A stretch of 31,908 nt of DNA from Gnetum montanum (GCA_015680685.1 MNCI01003984.1:220044-251951); one strand, 5' to 3'; positions 20,999 to 30,166 are shown, numbered from the stretch's first letter. The notes: generated from the letters alone by a model not told the origin. Made by a program: numbers and translations.

Positions 20999-22406
20999 TT
21001 CAATTAATGCTAGTCCTTATGATAGATAACTCTATTGGAAGAATTTTGATGTCAAAGAATTATCATCAAGAGTATGAAGCTAAAAATGACAAAAGAAGAA
21101 TTTTATTCTAAAGATCATAAATATATGATAAAAATGTAGTTCCCACCATTAACGACTTAAGTTCTCATCCACATATTGAAATAAGGAAGAAAAATAACTA
21201 AATATCCAAGATGGATAGAGAATTATTCTACATTTTTCTAGGAATGAAAAGTAGAAGAATGTATAGAAAAGGCTTTATAGAAGTAGAAGAAAAATGAAGT
21301 ATGATATTATCATATGTGAATGATAATTTTCCCACCACCTTGTGAAAGGAAAGACCTTGGCTTTCCATCTTAGGGAAGAAAGAACCTAGCTTATAAAGCA
21401 TCTTCAAAAAATCTTACTAAGATTCCTTGACTTAAATGTTAAGCCCCTATAAAGGAATCTCAGTCAGGTATATGAATCAAGATTCATTTCATGTACACTA
21501 TCAATTCAAATTTTTATGTAAGGGTTAAGAATCAAGAAGTGTTACTATCTTTCAATACTAATGTTCTCTAGAAGCTATAAGAACACTTTAATTAGACTTG
21601 GATTTCAAGGTAATCATTAAGGATCTATACATGTTACAATCTTTCAATAAGACTATATGAATAGTTTAGCATTACTTTTAAAAATTTTCTTTTCTGAACC
21701 ATGCCATGACCTAATGTGCCAATAATGAGTATGTGGCATTCTATCATTTTCCAATTTCATAATGATGATATGAAATTTCTTGTATTATGTCTACCCAAAT
21801 TTCTTGTTTAGCTCATACAACATTTGTGCTATGAGTCTTGTTTCCTAGATGGAGAAATCAACACTAAGAGGATGGTAAGGTATAAATTAGAGCCTAGTAT
21901 ATAAAACTCTACTATTTAAAATACTCTAAGAAGATCAAAACTAGAATTAATAATCAAAAAAATTAAGTAGACATAGATCTCTTATATGAATTGAGTTGTT
22001 AACATGAGAAACTTGCTTCATATTTAAATTATACCTTTTAATAAAAGCTTTTTTAGATATGTTTTCCTTCCTTTATTACAATTGATGTGGAATTTTATTA
22101 TGCTTAACTTGTACTTAGCTACATGAAATCAAGTTTTAGATTTAATTATTGGTTTTCTTGGCTCTTAAGTTAATATGGACATTGAAAATGAAGCTTCCAT
22201 TTAGTTGTAACTCCTTTTGATAAGCACACTTGATGGATCAAATAGTTTTATTTTCAATGCATTTGCTTTATAAGATGCTAAGTTGAATAGAACTCGCTTT
22301 TGGTTCAAAACTTCAACATTTTTTTTTTTTACTTTTTCATTGATGTGGAAATTAAGAAAATCTTAAGAACCATGAGCTATTGTAGTTGTACTATTTCTAG
22401 AGCTAA
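20999..22406. other. Unassigned AT-rich insert between satellite and solo LTR
   Basis: The satellite pattern stops abruptly within a subunit at about 20998. No open frame with recognisable motifs and no LTR ends found. The last 40 bases (CTATTTCTAGAGCTAACC) resemble a satellite subunit again, so this 1.35-kb block may itself be an insertion in the array. A 12-T run occurs at about 22319-22330. Confidence 0.4.
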
Positions 22407-22411
22407 CCAAA
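22407..22411 (+). repeat. Target-site duplication, left copy (CCAAA)
   Basis: CCAAA immediately before the LTR start TGAAAC; the same five bases follow the LTR end TTACA at 24034-24038. Five-base duplications are the rule for LTR retrotransposon integration. Confidence 0.8.
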
Positions 22412-22580
22412 TGAAACACCATAGAAATCATGAATCAGCCTAAGGCGAAGATTCACGATTTGGGCGAAAGTTCACAGCAAAATTCCAGAAGGTAAAACGA
22501 GGCAAAGTGAGGCGAAACGGCACCCAGCATCAAGTCTCCAAGTTCCTTATAGATTTCAAATTTCACTATGTTTTCTGTCT

Positions 22581-23032
22581 TTACGCTATATTATGCAACA
22601 TAGCGTAATGATACATAGCGTAATTTTGTTTAACATAGTCTGACATCAAAAGGAAACTTACTCCAACAGATTTGATGAAACTTAAGGCCTAAGTAGCGTA
22701 ATATGCGATTTCTCGCATATCCTGCTAAGTCTTTTGTCCAGGGTCAGATTTACGCTTTGTTATGCAAGGCAACATAATGCGCTTCAAAAGGGTCAAAGGG
22801 AAAGTCCAATGAAAGTACGACAGATCGGCTCCTTTCTTTTTGCAGATTGACACTTTTATGCTAGTTACGCTACGCAGCATACATCAGCGTAATTTATCGT
22901 CGAGTTGATCATTTTTTTACGCTTCACTATGCTTTGCTGCGTAAATGAGCGTAAAATAGCTTGACTCATTATTTCCATGCTTTGTTACGCTCCGCCACGC
23001 AACGCAGCGTAAAAAAATGTAATGCAGCGTAA
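22581..23032 (+). repeat. TTACGC / GCGTAA inverted-motif cluster in the solo LTR
   Basis: Exact TTACGC occurs at 22581, 22750, 22865, 22917 and 22985. Exact GCGTAA occurs at 22603, 22618, 22696, 22887, 22939, 22949, 23007 and 23027. Four pairs form TTACGC-N16-GCGTAA modules of exactly 28 bases: 22581-22608, 22865-22892, 22917-22944 and 22985-23012. The first has 9-base perfect arms (TTACGCTAT/ATAGCGTAA). The cluster lies upstream of the TATA box, so it is probably a promoter array for paired DNA-binding proteins; the binding protein is unknown. Confidence 0.85.
22701..22720 (+). repeat. Perfect hairpin ATATGCGA-TTTC-TCGCATAT
   Basis: Eight-base arms around a four-base loop, within a longer imperfect stem (CTAAGTAGCGTA... 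with ...CCTGCTAAG). It overlaps one GCGTAA copy. Confidence 0.8.
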
Positions 23033-23207
23033 AGCTGGCTAAAGCAGTTATGCATTTGCTGTCCAAACACGCAATACACTGATGAGCGTATTATGTGTAA
23101 TCGTGAAGCAGCTTCGGCAAAAATGCAAGTAGCGTATGTTGCAATTTGACGCGACATAGCCAGTTCGTCAAGTCATCAATATCCGGAAAGCTTGGAACAC
23201 ATGTCAT

Positions 23208-23215
23208 CGACGTCG
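23208..23215 (+). promoter_or_regulatory. CGACGTCG palindrome upstream of the TATA box
   Basis: An ACGT-core palindrome 26 bases before the TATA box. ACGT cores are the usual targets of plant bZIP proteins; use here is inferred. Confidence 0.4.
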
Positions 23216-23241
23216 TGCCTTTTCTACATGCTGTCACAGCT

Positions 23242-23249
23242 TATAAATA
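23242..23249 (+). promoter_or_regulatory. TATA box of the solo LTR
   Basis: TATAAATA within CTTATAAATACTCC, downstream of the motif cluster, sets the plus-strand orientation of the LTR. Confidence 0.7.
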
Positions 23250-24033
23250 CTCCAGTTGGCAGAGAAAGAAGGGACCGAAGCAAGAGAAGTTTCCAACTTT
23301 TTCAAAGCAAAGCAGCATTTTAGCATCTTTAGCTTTTGGCAGTTATCATCTTTGAGCAGAAGCAAGAGACATTCTTTGAGCATTGGCAGTAGGAACGATC
23401 ATACCTTTTGGTGAAAATACAGTTCTCCCATCGGTGATCCTTGGTAGTTTTGAGTAGAGGCTACCCCAAAGTGAAGAAGATAAAGCAGAGATTGAGAGAT
23501 CATCTGGAGAGGTTGGCAAGATCTATTGATCAGATACAGTTGGTTGATAGGCATCCGAGCTTGACCTTCCTTGCACTCTGTCTTTGGCTCACGAGGTAGA
23601 CTAAGCTCCATTCTGCACTCATTGTTGAACAGTTTTTCTTATTATTTTGTGTATGTTTCACACAAGATAATCGGAATCTTTCCATTGTAACTTTGTGTAC
23701 AAAAACACTCGATTTTTTGGGTCAAAGTACATATCTTGAAATCACGCATTTCACTTGAATCTGATTCTCTTTTGTCGCGTTAACGTTGTCATTGTTGCAA
23801 TTTATTTACATCATTTTCCTCTCCTTTCACGATTTATCAAATCAAATCATTCCATGAAGTACTTATAATCTTAGTTGATTTACTGATTTAGTAAGTCCCT
23901 GTCTGATCGACAAGACCGTTCATGGCACTGCGGATTCATTTTCTCCAGCACAACCCTCACACGGATCCATGGTTAAGACTGTGTACACGAATTTTGTTTG
24001 GTATTCCAGTTACCGACATTTTCCATCATTACA

Positions 24034-24038
24034 CCAAA
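24034..24038 (+). repeat. Target-site duplication, right copy (CCAAA)
   Basis: Matches 22407-22411 and directly follows the LTR end ...ATTACA. Satellite sequence resumes right after it. Confidence 0.8.
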
Positions 24039-24126
24039 AAATTCTAAACATGCCTATGTAGAGCCTACAACTAGAAGAAAATTTTGGTTATAGTAACTAC
24101 ACTTAGTGCTGACATGGTGAGGCTTT
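24039..24126 (+). repeat. Satellite remnant between the solo LTR and copy D
   Basis: AATTCTAAACATGCCTATGT, GAGCCTACAACTAGAA and TTAGTGCTGACATGGTGAGG match the dimeric satellite of 19441-20998. The LTR of copy D begins inside the marker GGTGAGGCTTT, so both elements inserted into the array. Confidence 0.8.
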
Positions 24127-24594
24127 TGATGAATCGTAATTCATTAGGTTGCGATATCATAGCCTAGCTTGCAATATCGTAGCTCCTATGTAGGCCTATA
24201 AATACACCTTAGGTGCATGGTGAAGAGGAGTTAGTTTTTAGTTAGAAATTAGTTTTCATTGTTAGTATTTTCTCAACCTTTTCTCCCAATGCATGCTCAC
24301 AGTGTGATGATTGTAATTGTACAACACCTTTATTCGAGTGTGACATACTTGGACATGCACATGACCGAAAATAAAGATTGAGATTACTTCATCATTATAG
24401 AATTCACTTATTTTAATTATTTAATTATTATTGTTATTTATTATTTTCTTAGTTAATATATCTTCACCCTAAANTTTCAATCAATGAGTAACTATCTAGA
24501 TACCACAACTAGCCCATCTATGAAGTTTGACTAGATTGTGCATGAAACTCTCGTATTCATATAGTTGAGTGTAGGGCTACCTCGCCACTCATCA
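24127..24594 (+). mobile_element. 5' LTR of retrotransposon copy D, internally deleted
   Basis: Starts TGATGAAT, ends ACTCATCA, followed at once by the tRNA-Asp-type primer site. U3 carries GCGATATCAT and GCAATATCGT (24151-24180) before a TATA box at 24197. Relative to the 816-base LTR of copy E, about 330 bases are missing between ...CACCCTAAA and TAACTATCTAGAT. The single N at 24474 lies next to that junction, so the loss may be biological or an assembly collapse. R and U5 landmarks (CTTTATTC.AGTGTGA, AAATAAAGAT..AGATTACTTCATCATT) match copy E. Confidence 0.85.
24197..24204 (+). promoter_or_regulatory. TATA box in the LTR of copy D
   Basis: TATAAATA at the end of the GATATC-containing U3, at the same place as in copy E. 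Confidence 0.65.
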
Positions 24595-24614
24595 TTGGCA
24601 CCATTGCCAAGGAA
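24595..24614 (+). other. Primer-binding site of copy D, tRNA-Asp type
   Basis: TTGGCACCATTGCCAAGGAA, starting one base after the LTR terminus, matches the plant tRNA-Asp primer complement TTGGCGCCGTTGCCGGGGA. All differences are G-to-A, and they fall at the CpG sites and the G next to one of them. It is the best preserved primer site of the family here. Confidence 0.85.
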
Positions 24615-24731
24615 GATGCTAGTTATTTAGATTAGTTACATCATACAAGATCACTATAACAAAGTATTAATGATATATCTTTCAATAATTATAATAATAA
24701 TTGCAATTAAATCACATAGAAATTTACAACC

Positions 24732-27030
24732 ATGTCTCTCTCACAAGACTCTGGCAATGCAACAATGAGTAAGGCAATCCATTTGAGAACCAATAAACTA
24801 TATGATGATGAAGATAAATTTTGGAGTACTCAACCTTATGTAGGAGTCCCCTACATTCATGAACACCCCAATGATACTCAAAGACTTTTGTCATCCTACT
24901 CTGACACCTCTAGTAAGGATGAGACATCCCATAGAACAAGCAGGCCTGAGAGGCCTAGGACCTTCTCAATAACTAACAAGAACTTATTTGGGGATGATTG
25001 GAAGACTTACAAAATTCATAATGAGTTTTACAGTTCCCTCTCTTCCTCTACTCCTTCAATGTCAAATTGTGACATGGATGACTATCTTTCAAGGGATTAG
25101 CGTAGAACTAAAAATTTAGCTCATAAAGAAAATCAAGAACACCAACATGAAAAAATAAAACATCATCTCAACTCGCAAACTCACAACCTACTTAGTGAAG
25201 ATGAACCCCTGCTAGCCACTAAGAGCCTAATGCCTATACAAGAGGCCATTCTAATATCTTGTAGGCATCACAAAGAAATTCATCTACCTAGGCTTGATTT
25301 AAACAACTTTCCCAAGTTCATAGGATGCTATGATTCAAATGCACAACATCATCTACAAGCCTTCTATGATGCCTATGTATGGAACAATATTGATAATGGG
25401 TGGCAAAAACTTAAGCTCTGTCCTATGACACTTGTTGGCCAAGCAAAGGTATGGTATAGGTCGTTAAAACCAAAATCAATCTAACATTGGCCAATAATGG
25501 TAGAGCTCTTTAACAAAAGATATCAAACCTATGTGAGAGTGTCAGCCTTGAGGAGACAAATCCAAGAGTGGAAACAAGCACAACATGAGCCCTTGGACAT
25601 GGCCTTAGAAAGATATTATGCATTGTTAAACAACTACCCAAGCCATGGGTTCTCCAAGGAAAGGCTAATGTACCATATCATAGATGGGCTCTGTAATAAA
25701 ACAAGGGAGACCCTAAGGATGTATGCCCAAGGTCAACTATACGAGCTAAAAACCCATAAACTCCAAGAGCTTATTAAGCAAGTAGCAAAAGAGGAAGGAG
25801 AAATGGCTAAATGGGAGAATGCTAAAATTTCTTAATGGGACCAAAATCTTGAATTAGCCAAGGTCCATAACCATAAAGAGGAGAAACCAACTCACCTTGA
25901 GGAAGTGCAATTGTTTCTACCTTTGCCAATGAAACAATCACTAGATGAAATCAAGGCAAAGATTAATAAGATGACAGAGTGGGTGCACAGAAAAATATGG
26001 AGAATATGCTAACAATAGTAGAGGCACAACTATGCCAAATCAAGAAATAGGACAGGACACCACACAACAATTAGAACAAAGGGTAGAAGATAATAAGAAT
26101 AAGAACCCAACTATCAACTTCTCATATCAATGTAACGTCTATCTATGCAATCACCCCAAAGGCCAATGCCTAGTTTTGTCACATTTACATGAGAATTAGG
26201 GAGGAATGTTACATCCAGATTTCATACAGAAATATTGGTTTCAACCATAGTGGAAAAAGCCCTAGTTGTGGGGGAGGCCATCACCAACTTGACCATATCC
26301 TTTGTATGTCCCAAATCCAAATTCTTACTATCTTCAACACCTTATTTCTCTAATCGAATCATCATACTCTACTTCACCTCATCGTTATCATTCTCTAGAA
26401 TACTATCCACTCATACCCTCTCTACTAAGGTAGCCACCTCATGTACCTTACACTTTTCTTCAACAATAATATTCTCATCCTTCATATCCTTCTACATCAC
26501 CACCAATTGTACATGAAGGATTTGTACCACAACATTAACCCATGAACATTACTTGTGCTTCTACTATCAACAATAGTGGGAATCCTCCACAACATCATAG
26601 GCATCTTTTCTTTAGATGTGACCATAGAAATGGATACCTCAATTCCGAAACCACTGCATCCGCCAACTTAGCATAAGTCCAACACTATGGTGCATCTTCC
26701 TCTTCGAACACAATGCCTCATGTTACCTTATTATGGCCACCAATCAATACTTCAACAACCATGTGGCCCAATGAATATAGCCACATGGGGAGACATGTTG
26801 ATCCTTGCATACCATCTTATGGTCGCAAGTACCATAGTGGGTTAACTCCTTATAAATTAACCACATCTTATAAATTTCCCTACTATGTCAACTCTAATCA
26901 AGTGTGTGAACCCCAATGGGGTAAGTATGACTGGGTTCTAATATTTCCAACATGCAAGGATCCCAACCTTCCATTTATTAATTCTAGCCATGCTCAACCA
27001 TTTAGTTATGGGGGATATCCCCCATTCTAA
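24732..27030 (+). pseudogene. gag: Gag of retrotransposon copy D with Pro/Tyr/His-rich tail
   Basis: The best preserved Gag of the window. ATG at 24732 (MSLSQDSGN) follows the primer site by 117 bases. One frame runs to 25835 with in-frame stops only at 25098, 25482 and 25833. Order: acidic/Ser-rich N-terminus (24732-25100); DEPLLATKS and the gag core with LPRLDLNNFPKFIG, LVGQAKVWYRSLKPKSI, MVELFNKRYQTY and ERYYALLNNYPSHGFSKERL; then a charged region. A one-base shift near 25985 leads to the tail frame: CNVYLCNHPKGQC (26140s), LWGRPSPT, PYPLYVPNP and a last open stretch 26713-27030 with GRHVDPCIPSYG, ending at TAA. The gag core is that of plant gypsy elements. No protease or RT follows, in contrast to ordinary gypsy elements. 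Confidence 0.85.
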
Positions 27031-27739
27031 TAATAAAAAAATTAATAAATGTTTTTCTTTTCTTTAATTTTACAATTTTTTTTTGTTTTCCTATTTTTCA
27101 TCTTTCAATTTATTATTTTGTCTTTTTGTCTCTTTATAAAGTAATCTCATCTATGAATAAAACACTCATGTGACTCGTTAGTTGAGGTGTTGTTCTATGT
27201 TATCAAGTCTTAGATGACTAATTATTTGAATAGCAAGCCCACACCATCCATCCATCCATTCTATTAGTAAGAGGTTCTACCCTAGGTACAATGATATTCC
27301 TAATCATTAAAACTTAAAGTAATCTTGTGTCCATTATACCCAGAGTGAAGAAGGATGGACTAAGCAGGAATGGCTAGGGTGTGACATCAAGGGAACTTGT
27401 GGATTCTCTTTGGTAACATCCATGGTAGGTATCATGCAATTGGGTTGAAATAAGATCCTTGTAGATCTAATGAAAAATGGGAGTAAGAGTAATCAAAAGG
27501 AACTTAATCATAAAAAATAAATGCTATTTTAGGGGCTCCCACTAGAACGACGTGTACCCATGCCTGAAGGTAGGCAGCTTCTCTGGATTAAGCATTCAAA
27601 AAAAAGAAAAGAGAAAGAGAAAGAAGAGATTAAGAAGAGTGTGCCAAAGTGGCCACACAAAAGAAAAAGAAAAAGAAAAGATCAAGCTCACAATTCCACA
27701 AGTAATTCCAAACCACTCCTCCCTTGAACAGAATCACAA
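27031..27739 (+). mobile_element. Spacer of copy D with purine-rich tracts
   Basis: A pyrimidine-rich patch (27045-27140) follows the Gag stop. The block 27377-27400 (GGGTGTGACATCAAGGGAAC...) matches the complement of 13888-13911 in copy B at 23 of 24 positions. A GAAAAG-rich purine tract (27595-27700) parallels the tract of copy B. No gene seen. Confidence 0.6.
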
Positions 27740-28063
27740 GTGATTGTATGCCTTGCTATCATGGTGTTCTTATGGTTGTCCATCATGGGATGAAGCAATG
27801 TGATGTCATTGATCAGAGGAATGGACTTGGTCCTAATTTTTGAGTGACAAGTTAATAACACATTAATCATGCCTTACACTGAGGATTCATTATGCCTTGA
27901 TTTAGTGACCTCATGTCCCAATCTTTGTAATCCCTTTTACAATTCACCTCCTCTCATTGTCCATGAAATTGAAACTTGTGTCTTGTGTAACATTGAATTC
28001 ATACCTCATCACAATAGTATCTACATGTGTATGTTTGGTGGAACTGTTTTGGATTACATTTAA
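27740..28063 (+). pseudogene. Second reading frame of copy D, unknown function
   Basis: Counterpart of the 103-codon frame of copy B. The frame has stops only at 27791 and 27845 in 108 codons; the part from 27869 is open (MPYTEDSLCLDLVTSCPNLC ...). A hydrophobic start (CLAIMVFLWLSIMG) and a C-terminal VLCNIEFIP ... MFGGTVLDYI correspond to the hydrophobic middle and VLCSIVQDP ... FLGTKA of copy B. Distances to the flanking shared blocks are nearly the same in both copies. I know of no family with this layout. It could encode a small membrane or accessory protein; it could also be conserved RNA that happens to stay open. Confidence 0.4.
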
Positions 28064-28127
28064 CCCTGCTAGTGCCTATGAAAATTTTAAGGTGTGGTTA
28101 TGCAAGGGAATTATAGGTTGAAACTTG

Positions 28128-28143
28128 CTTTGGGGAGGACCCA
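28128..28143 (+). other. 16-base block shared by copies B and D
   Basis: CTTTGGGGAGGACCCA is identical to the complement of 13149-13164. It lies 727 bases after the 24-base shared block, against 723 bases in copy B, so the 3' regions are collinear. The G-rich purine run could be an internal priming or RNA signal. Confidence 0.7.
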
Positions 28144-28454
28144 CTAGCATAACTTTTGTAATTTGTACTTGTTGCACACCACCACATCATTTTATACCCT
28201 ATGGGAACTTCATGAAAAATCTATTCTTTCTCTTATCATGCTTCTGGTTCAAATGTTCCTATGTACCAACACATGTCCTTTTTCCTCATACTCTTCATGA
28301 CTTCCATGGCTAAATTTTATACCATTATTCTTTCTATGCCTTTAGGCCTAATCAATATTACCTTGGACCCTTTATATTGACTTCAAGTACTTCATTTTTA
28401 AGTTAGTAATTTCAAAAAATTTATCCATTTTTTCCTAAGTACCCTACTTCAAAT

Positions 28455-28518
28455 AGGCCATGATATCATAGATGCACTATTGCGTACATGATATCACATC
28501 CTATAAAAACTATAAATA
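28455..28518 (+). promoter_or_regulatory. Detached U3-like promoter (GATATC motifs plus TATA box)
   Basis: TGATATCA at 28461-28468 and 28489-28496 precede TATAAATA at 28511-28518. The arrangement (GATATCATAG ... ATATC ... CCTAT ... TATAAATA) parallels the U3 of copy D at 24151-24204, but the sequence after the TATA box is unlike the R/U5 of this family and no LTR ends are visible. It may be the U3 of a related element whose remainder differs. Confidence 0.4.
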
Positions 28519-29021
28519 TGGCTTCCCCTACGAATTTCAACATCATTTGTAACTATTCATGTGGGGGATTTTTTCAAATTTTCTTCTATGACTTGTGATT
28601 TCGTATCTCTTATTCCAACAACCATAACTCACTTACTAGTGCTTTGATTTTCATTTTTCTCGAACCTATCTGAACCCAAAGTGTTGAACTTAGTCGTGGG
28701 GGAGGGGTATACTCTGAATTGTGCACAAATTTTTTCAAATCCATCATCACCCAAAGGATACTATCAAGGGTAATTAATTATACATAAATGATAAAAATGT
28801 GCCAAAAACAACTTCATCTCGTCACTCATACTGAGAAATTAAAATTGTGAAGCCACCTAATCAAAATGGGTCAAATATTAAAACCTTTTGGGGACATTTT
28901 CACAAAAATTCCTAACTTTGAATCACACAAAATAAGAGAAGAATCCATTACGTCAAGAAGTAAGGTATAACTTAACTTTGGTAAGCAACCTTACTAATGA
29001 CTGACCCCATGTGATTGTAGA
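28519..29021 (+). other. Leader-like stretch before a broken reading frame
   Basis: No open frame. It contains a G-run CGTGGGGGAGGGGTATA (28695-28711) resembling the polypurine tract of copy B, and a possible intron (donor AAGGGTAATT near 28767, acceptor GATTGTAG ending at 29021) directly before an ATG. None of these is proven. Confidence 0.3.
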
Positions 29022-29362
29022 TGGCCCCAAAGTGTGGATAACAAGAAGGACCCTCTCAAGGTGTGTTCAAGCAACCCAAGAGAGGAAAAAGATAAGCATC
29101 TCCTAAACAACATGCAAAGTAGGTAGTGCAATCATTTAGCATCCATCAAGAGACTCTTTCTACTGTATAATCGAGACAAGAAGAAGGAGGAGCTACTACA
29201 GCACCTGAACAGGGACAATAACTCATGTTGCCTCCAAAGTGTGTTTAAGCCATCTGCTACAATGATCATGGAATTCAACTTTGAACCTTTCACGAAACTC
29301 ACTCCTGAGGCTATTAGAGACCAACTCAAAGGATCTCCATTATGGCCTATTGATGGGATGTG
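29022..29362 (+). pseudogene. N-terminal fragment of an unknown protein, cut by copy E
   Basis: ATG at 29022 opens a frame MAPKCG.QEGPSQGVFKQPKRGKR, basic and nuclear-signal-like, with in-frame TAA/TAG stops. After a frame change, MIMEFNFEPFTKLTPEAIRD and QLKGSPLWPI (29261-29352) read cleanly up to the LTR start of copy E. Composition and length look like a genuine protein N-terminus. The LTR at 29351 then ends it, so copy E inserted here. I do not recognise the family; plant retroelement ORFs and captured host genes both often begin MAPK with a basic stretch. Confidence 0.4.
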
Positions 29363-29419
29363 ATATCACATGGGCTACGATATCGCATATGCGATATTGC
29401 ATCTTTCCCTGCGATATCG
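29361..29419 (+). repeat. GATATC palindrome array in the U3 of copy E
   Basis: Four palindromic or near-palindromic eight-base motifs (TGATATCA, CGATATCG, CGATATTG, CGATATCG) within 59 bases, partly arranged as CGATATCG-CATATG-CGATATTG. They keep CpGs that are lost elsewhere in the copy. A binding site array is the natural reading. Confidence 0.7.
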
Positions 29420-29436
29420 TAGCCCGTCGCCAATTC

Positions 29437-29444
29437 TATAAATA
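29437..29444 (+). promoter_or_regulatory. TATA box in the LTR of copy E
   Basis: TATAAATA within CTATAAATAAGAGG, 18 bases after the last GATATC motif. Confidence 0.65.
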
Positions 29445-30166
29445 AGAGGTATCTCTACCTTGTTTCATAACAGAGGTTAGATTGTAGCTAAACTTTGGTA
29501 GTTTGATCCCTCCAGAGATAGATTATTTTCCAGTGTATACCCATAGTGTGGTAAATGTAATTGTATGGCATCCTTTATTCAAGTGTGATGTACTTGGACA
29601 TCACATGATCGGAAATAAAGATCAAGATTACTTCATCATTGCAGCATTCACTTTGTTTATTTATTTATTTAATTTTTATTTACTGCTTTCCTAATTATTC
29701 TCCCTTACCCTTAAACTCATGTTAAAATTTAGAATGAGTACGACTTGATTACGAGCATTTAAGTGTGACTACTTAGTAACCCAGTAGCATACCTAGGATC
29801 TGAGCTTGGTAATCCCAGTGGTAGTCATGCAAGAAGTTCAAGATGTGTATGGATAATCAAGGAATGTATGCTCATCACATTTAGACTATATTAGATTCAT
29901 TTACCCTTTCTCTCTTAGCTTAGTAATTATTATTTTTCCATTGTCTTTAGGAGTAGTGTTAGATTAGAAACCACATCATACACCTCACTCTGGACTAAAC
30001 CATACGTGACAAATATAATACTAGTCCAGGTGGGAAGATAGTGAACTGTGACTTAAGGCTAACTATCTAGATGCCACAACTAGTCCATCTATGGATTTTG
30101 ACCGGATCGCATGTGAAAATGCTCATATTCCTATGGTTGAGTATAGGGGTATCTCGCCACTCATCA

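Larger units (their letters stand above)
22412..24033 (+). mobile_element. Solo LTR, 1622 bases, comparatively young
   Basis: Starts TGAAACACC and ends CATCATTACA, with TG...CA termini and a CCAAA target duplication on both sides. No internal region is present, so it is a solo LTR produced by recombination between the two LTRs of an element. It is richer in G and C and keeps many CpGs, unlike its neighbours, which suggests a more recent insertion. Layout: GGCGAA/TTCAC repeats (22444-22480), a dense TTACGC/GCGTAA cluster (22581-23032), CGACGTCG (23208-23215), a TATA box (23242-23249), then a long transcribed part without an open frame longer than 70 codons. Orientation follows from the TATA box. 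The family is unrelated to the other LTRs in the window and I cannot name it. Confidence 0.85.
29351..30166 (+). mobile_element. LTR of retrotransposon copy E
   Basis: 816 bases, starting TGATGGGA and ending ACTCATCA, with the primer site next to it. U3 holds TGATATCA (29361), CGATATCG (29378), CGATATTG (29392) and CGATATCG (29412), then a TATA box at 29437. The R/U5 contains the polyadenylation-type AAATAAAGAT near 29612 and the conserved tail GGTTGAGTATAGGGGTATCTC (30136-30156). It is the fullest GATATC-type LTR here. The absence of a purine tract on its left argues that it is the 5' LTR of copy E and not the 3' LTR of copy D. Confidence 0.85.

Noticed and set aside
22412-24033. A host gene promoter and first exon
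   Set aside because: TG...CA ends and the CCAAA duplication make a solo LTR the better explanation; no open frame longer than 70 codons follows the TATA box.
26235-26516. Plus-strand 93-codon open frame in the tail of copy D
   Set aside because: It is off-frame: the Gag-tail frame that aligns with copies B and E is the one starting LWGRPSPT, and this open frame is its shadow.
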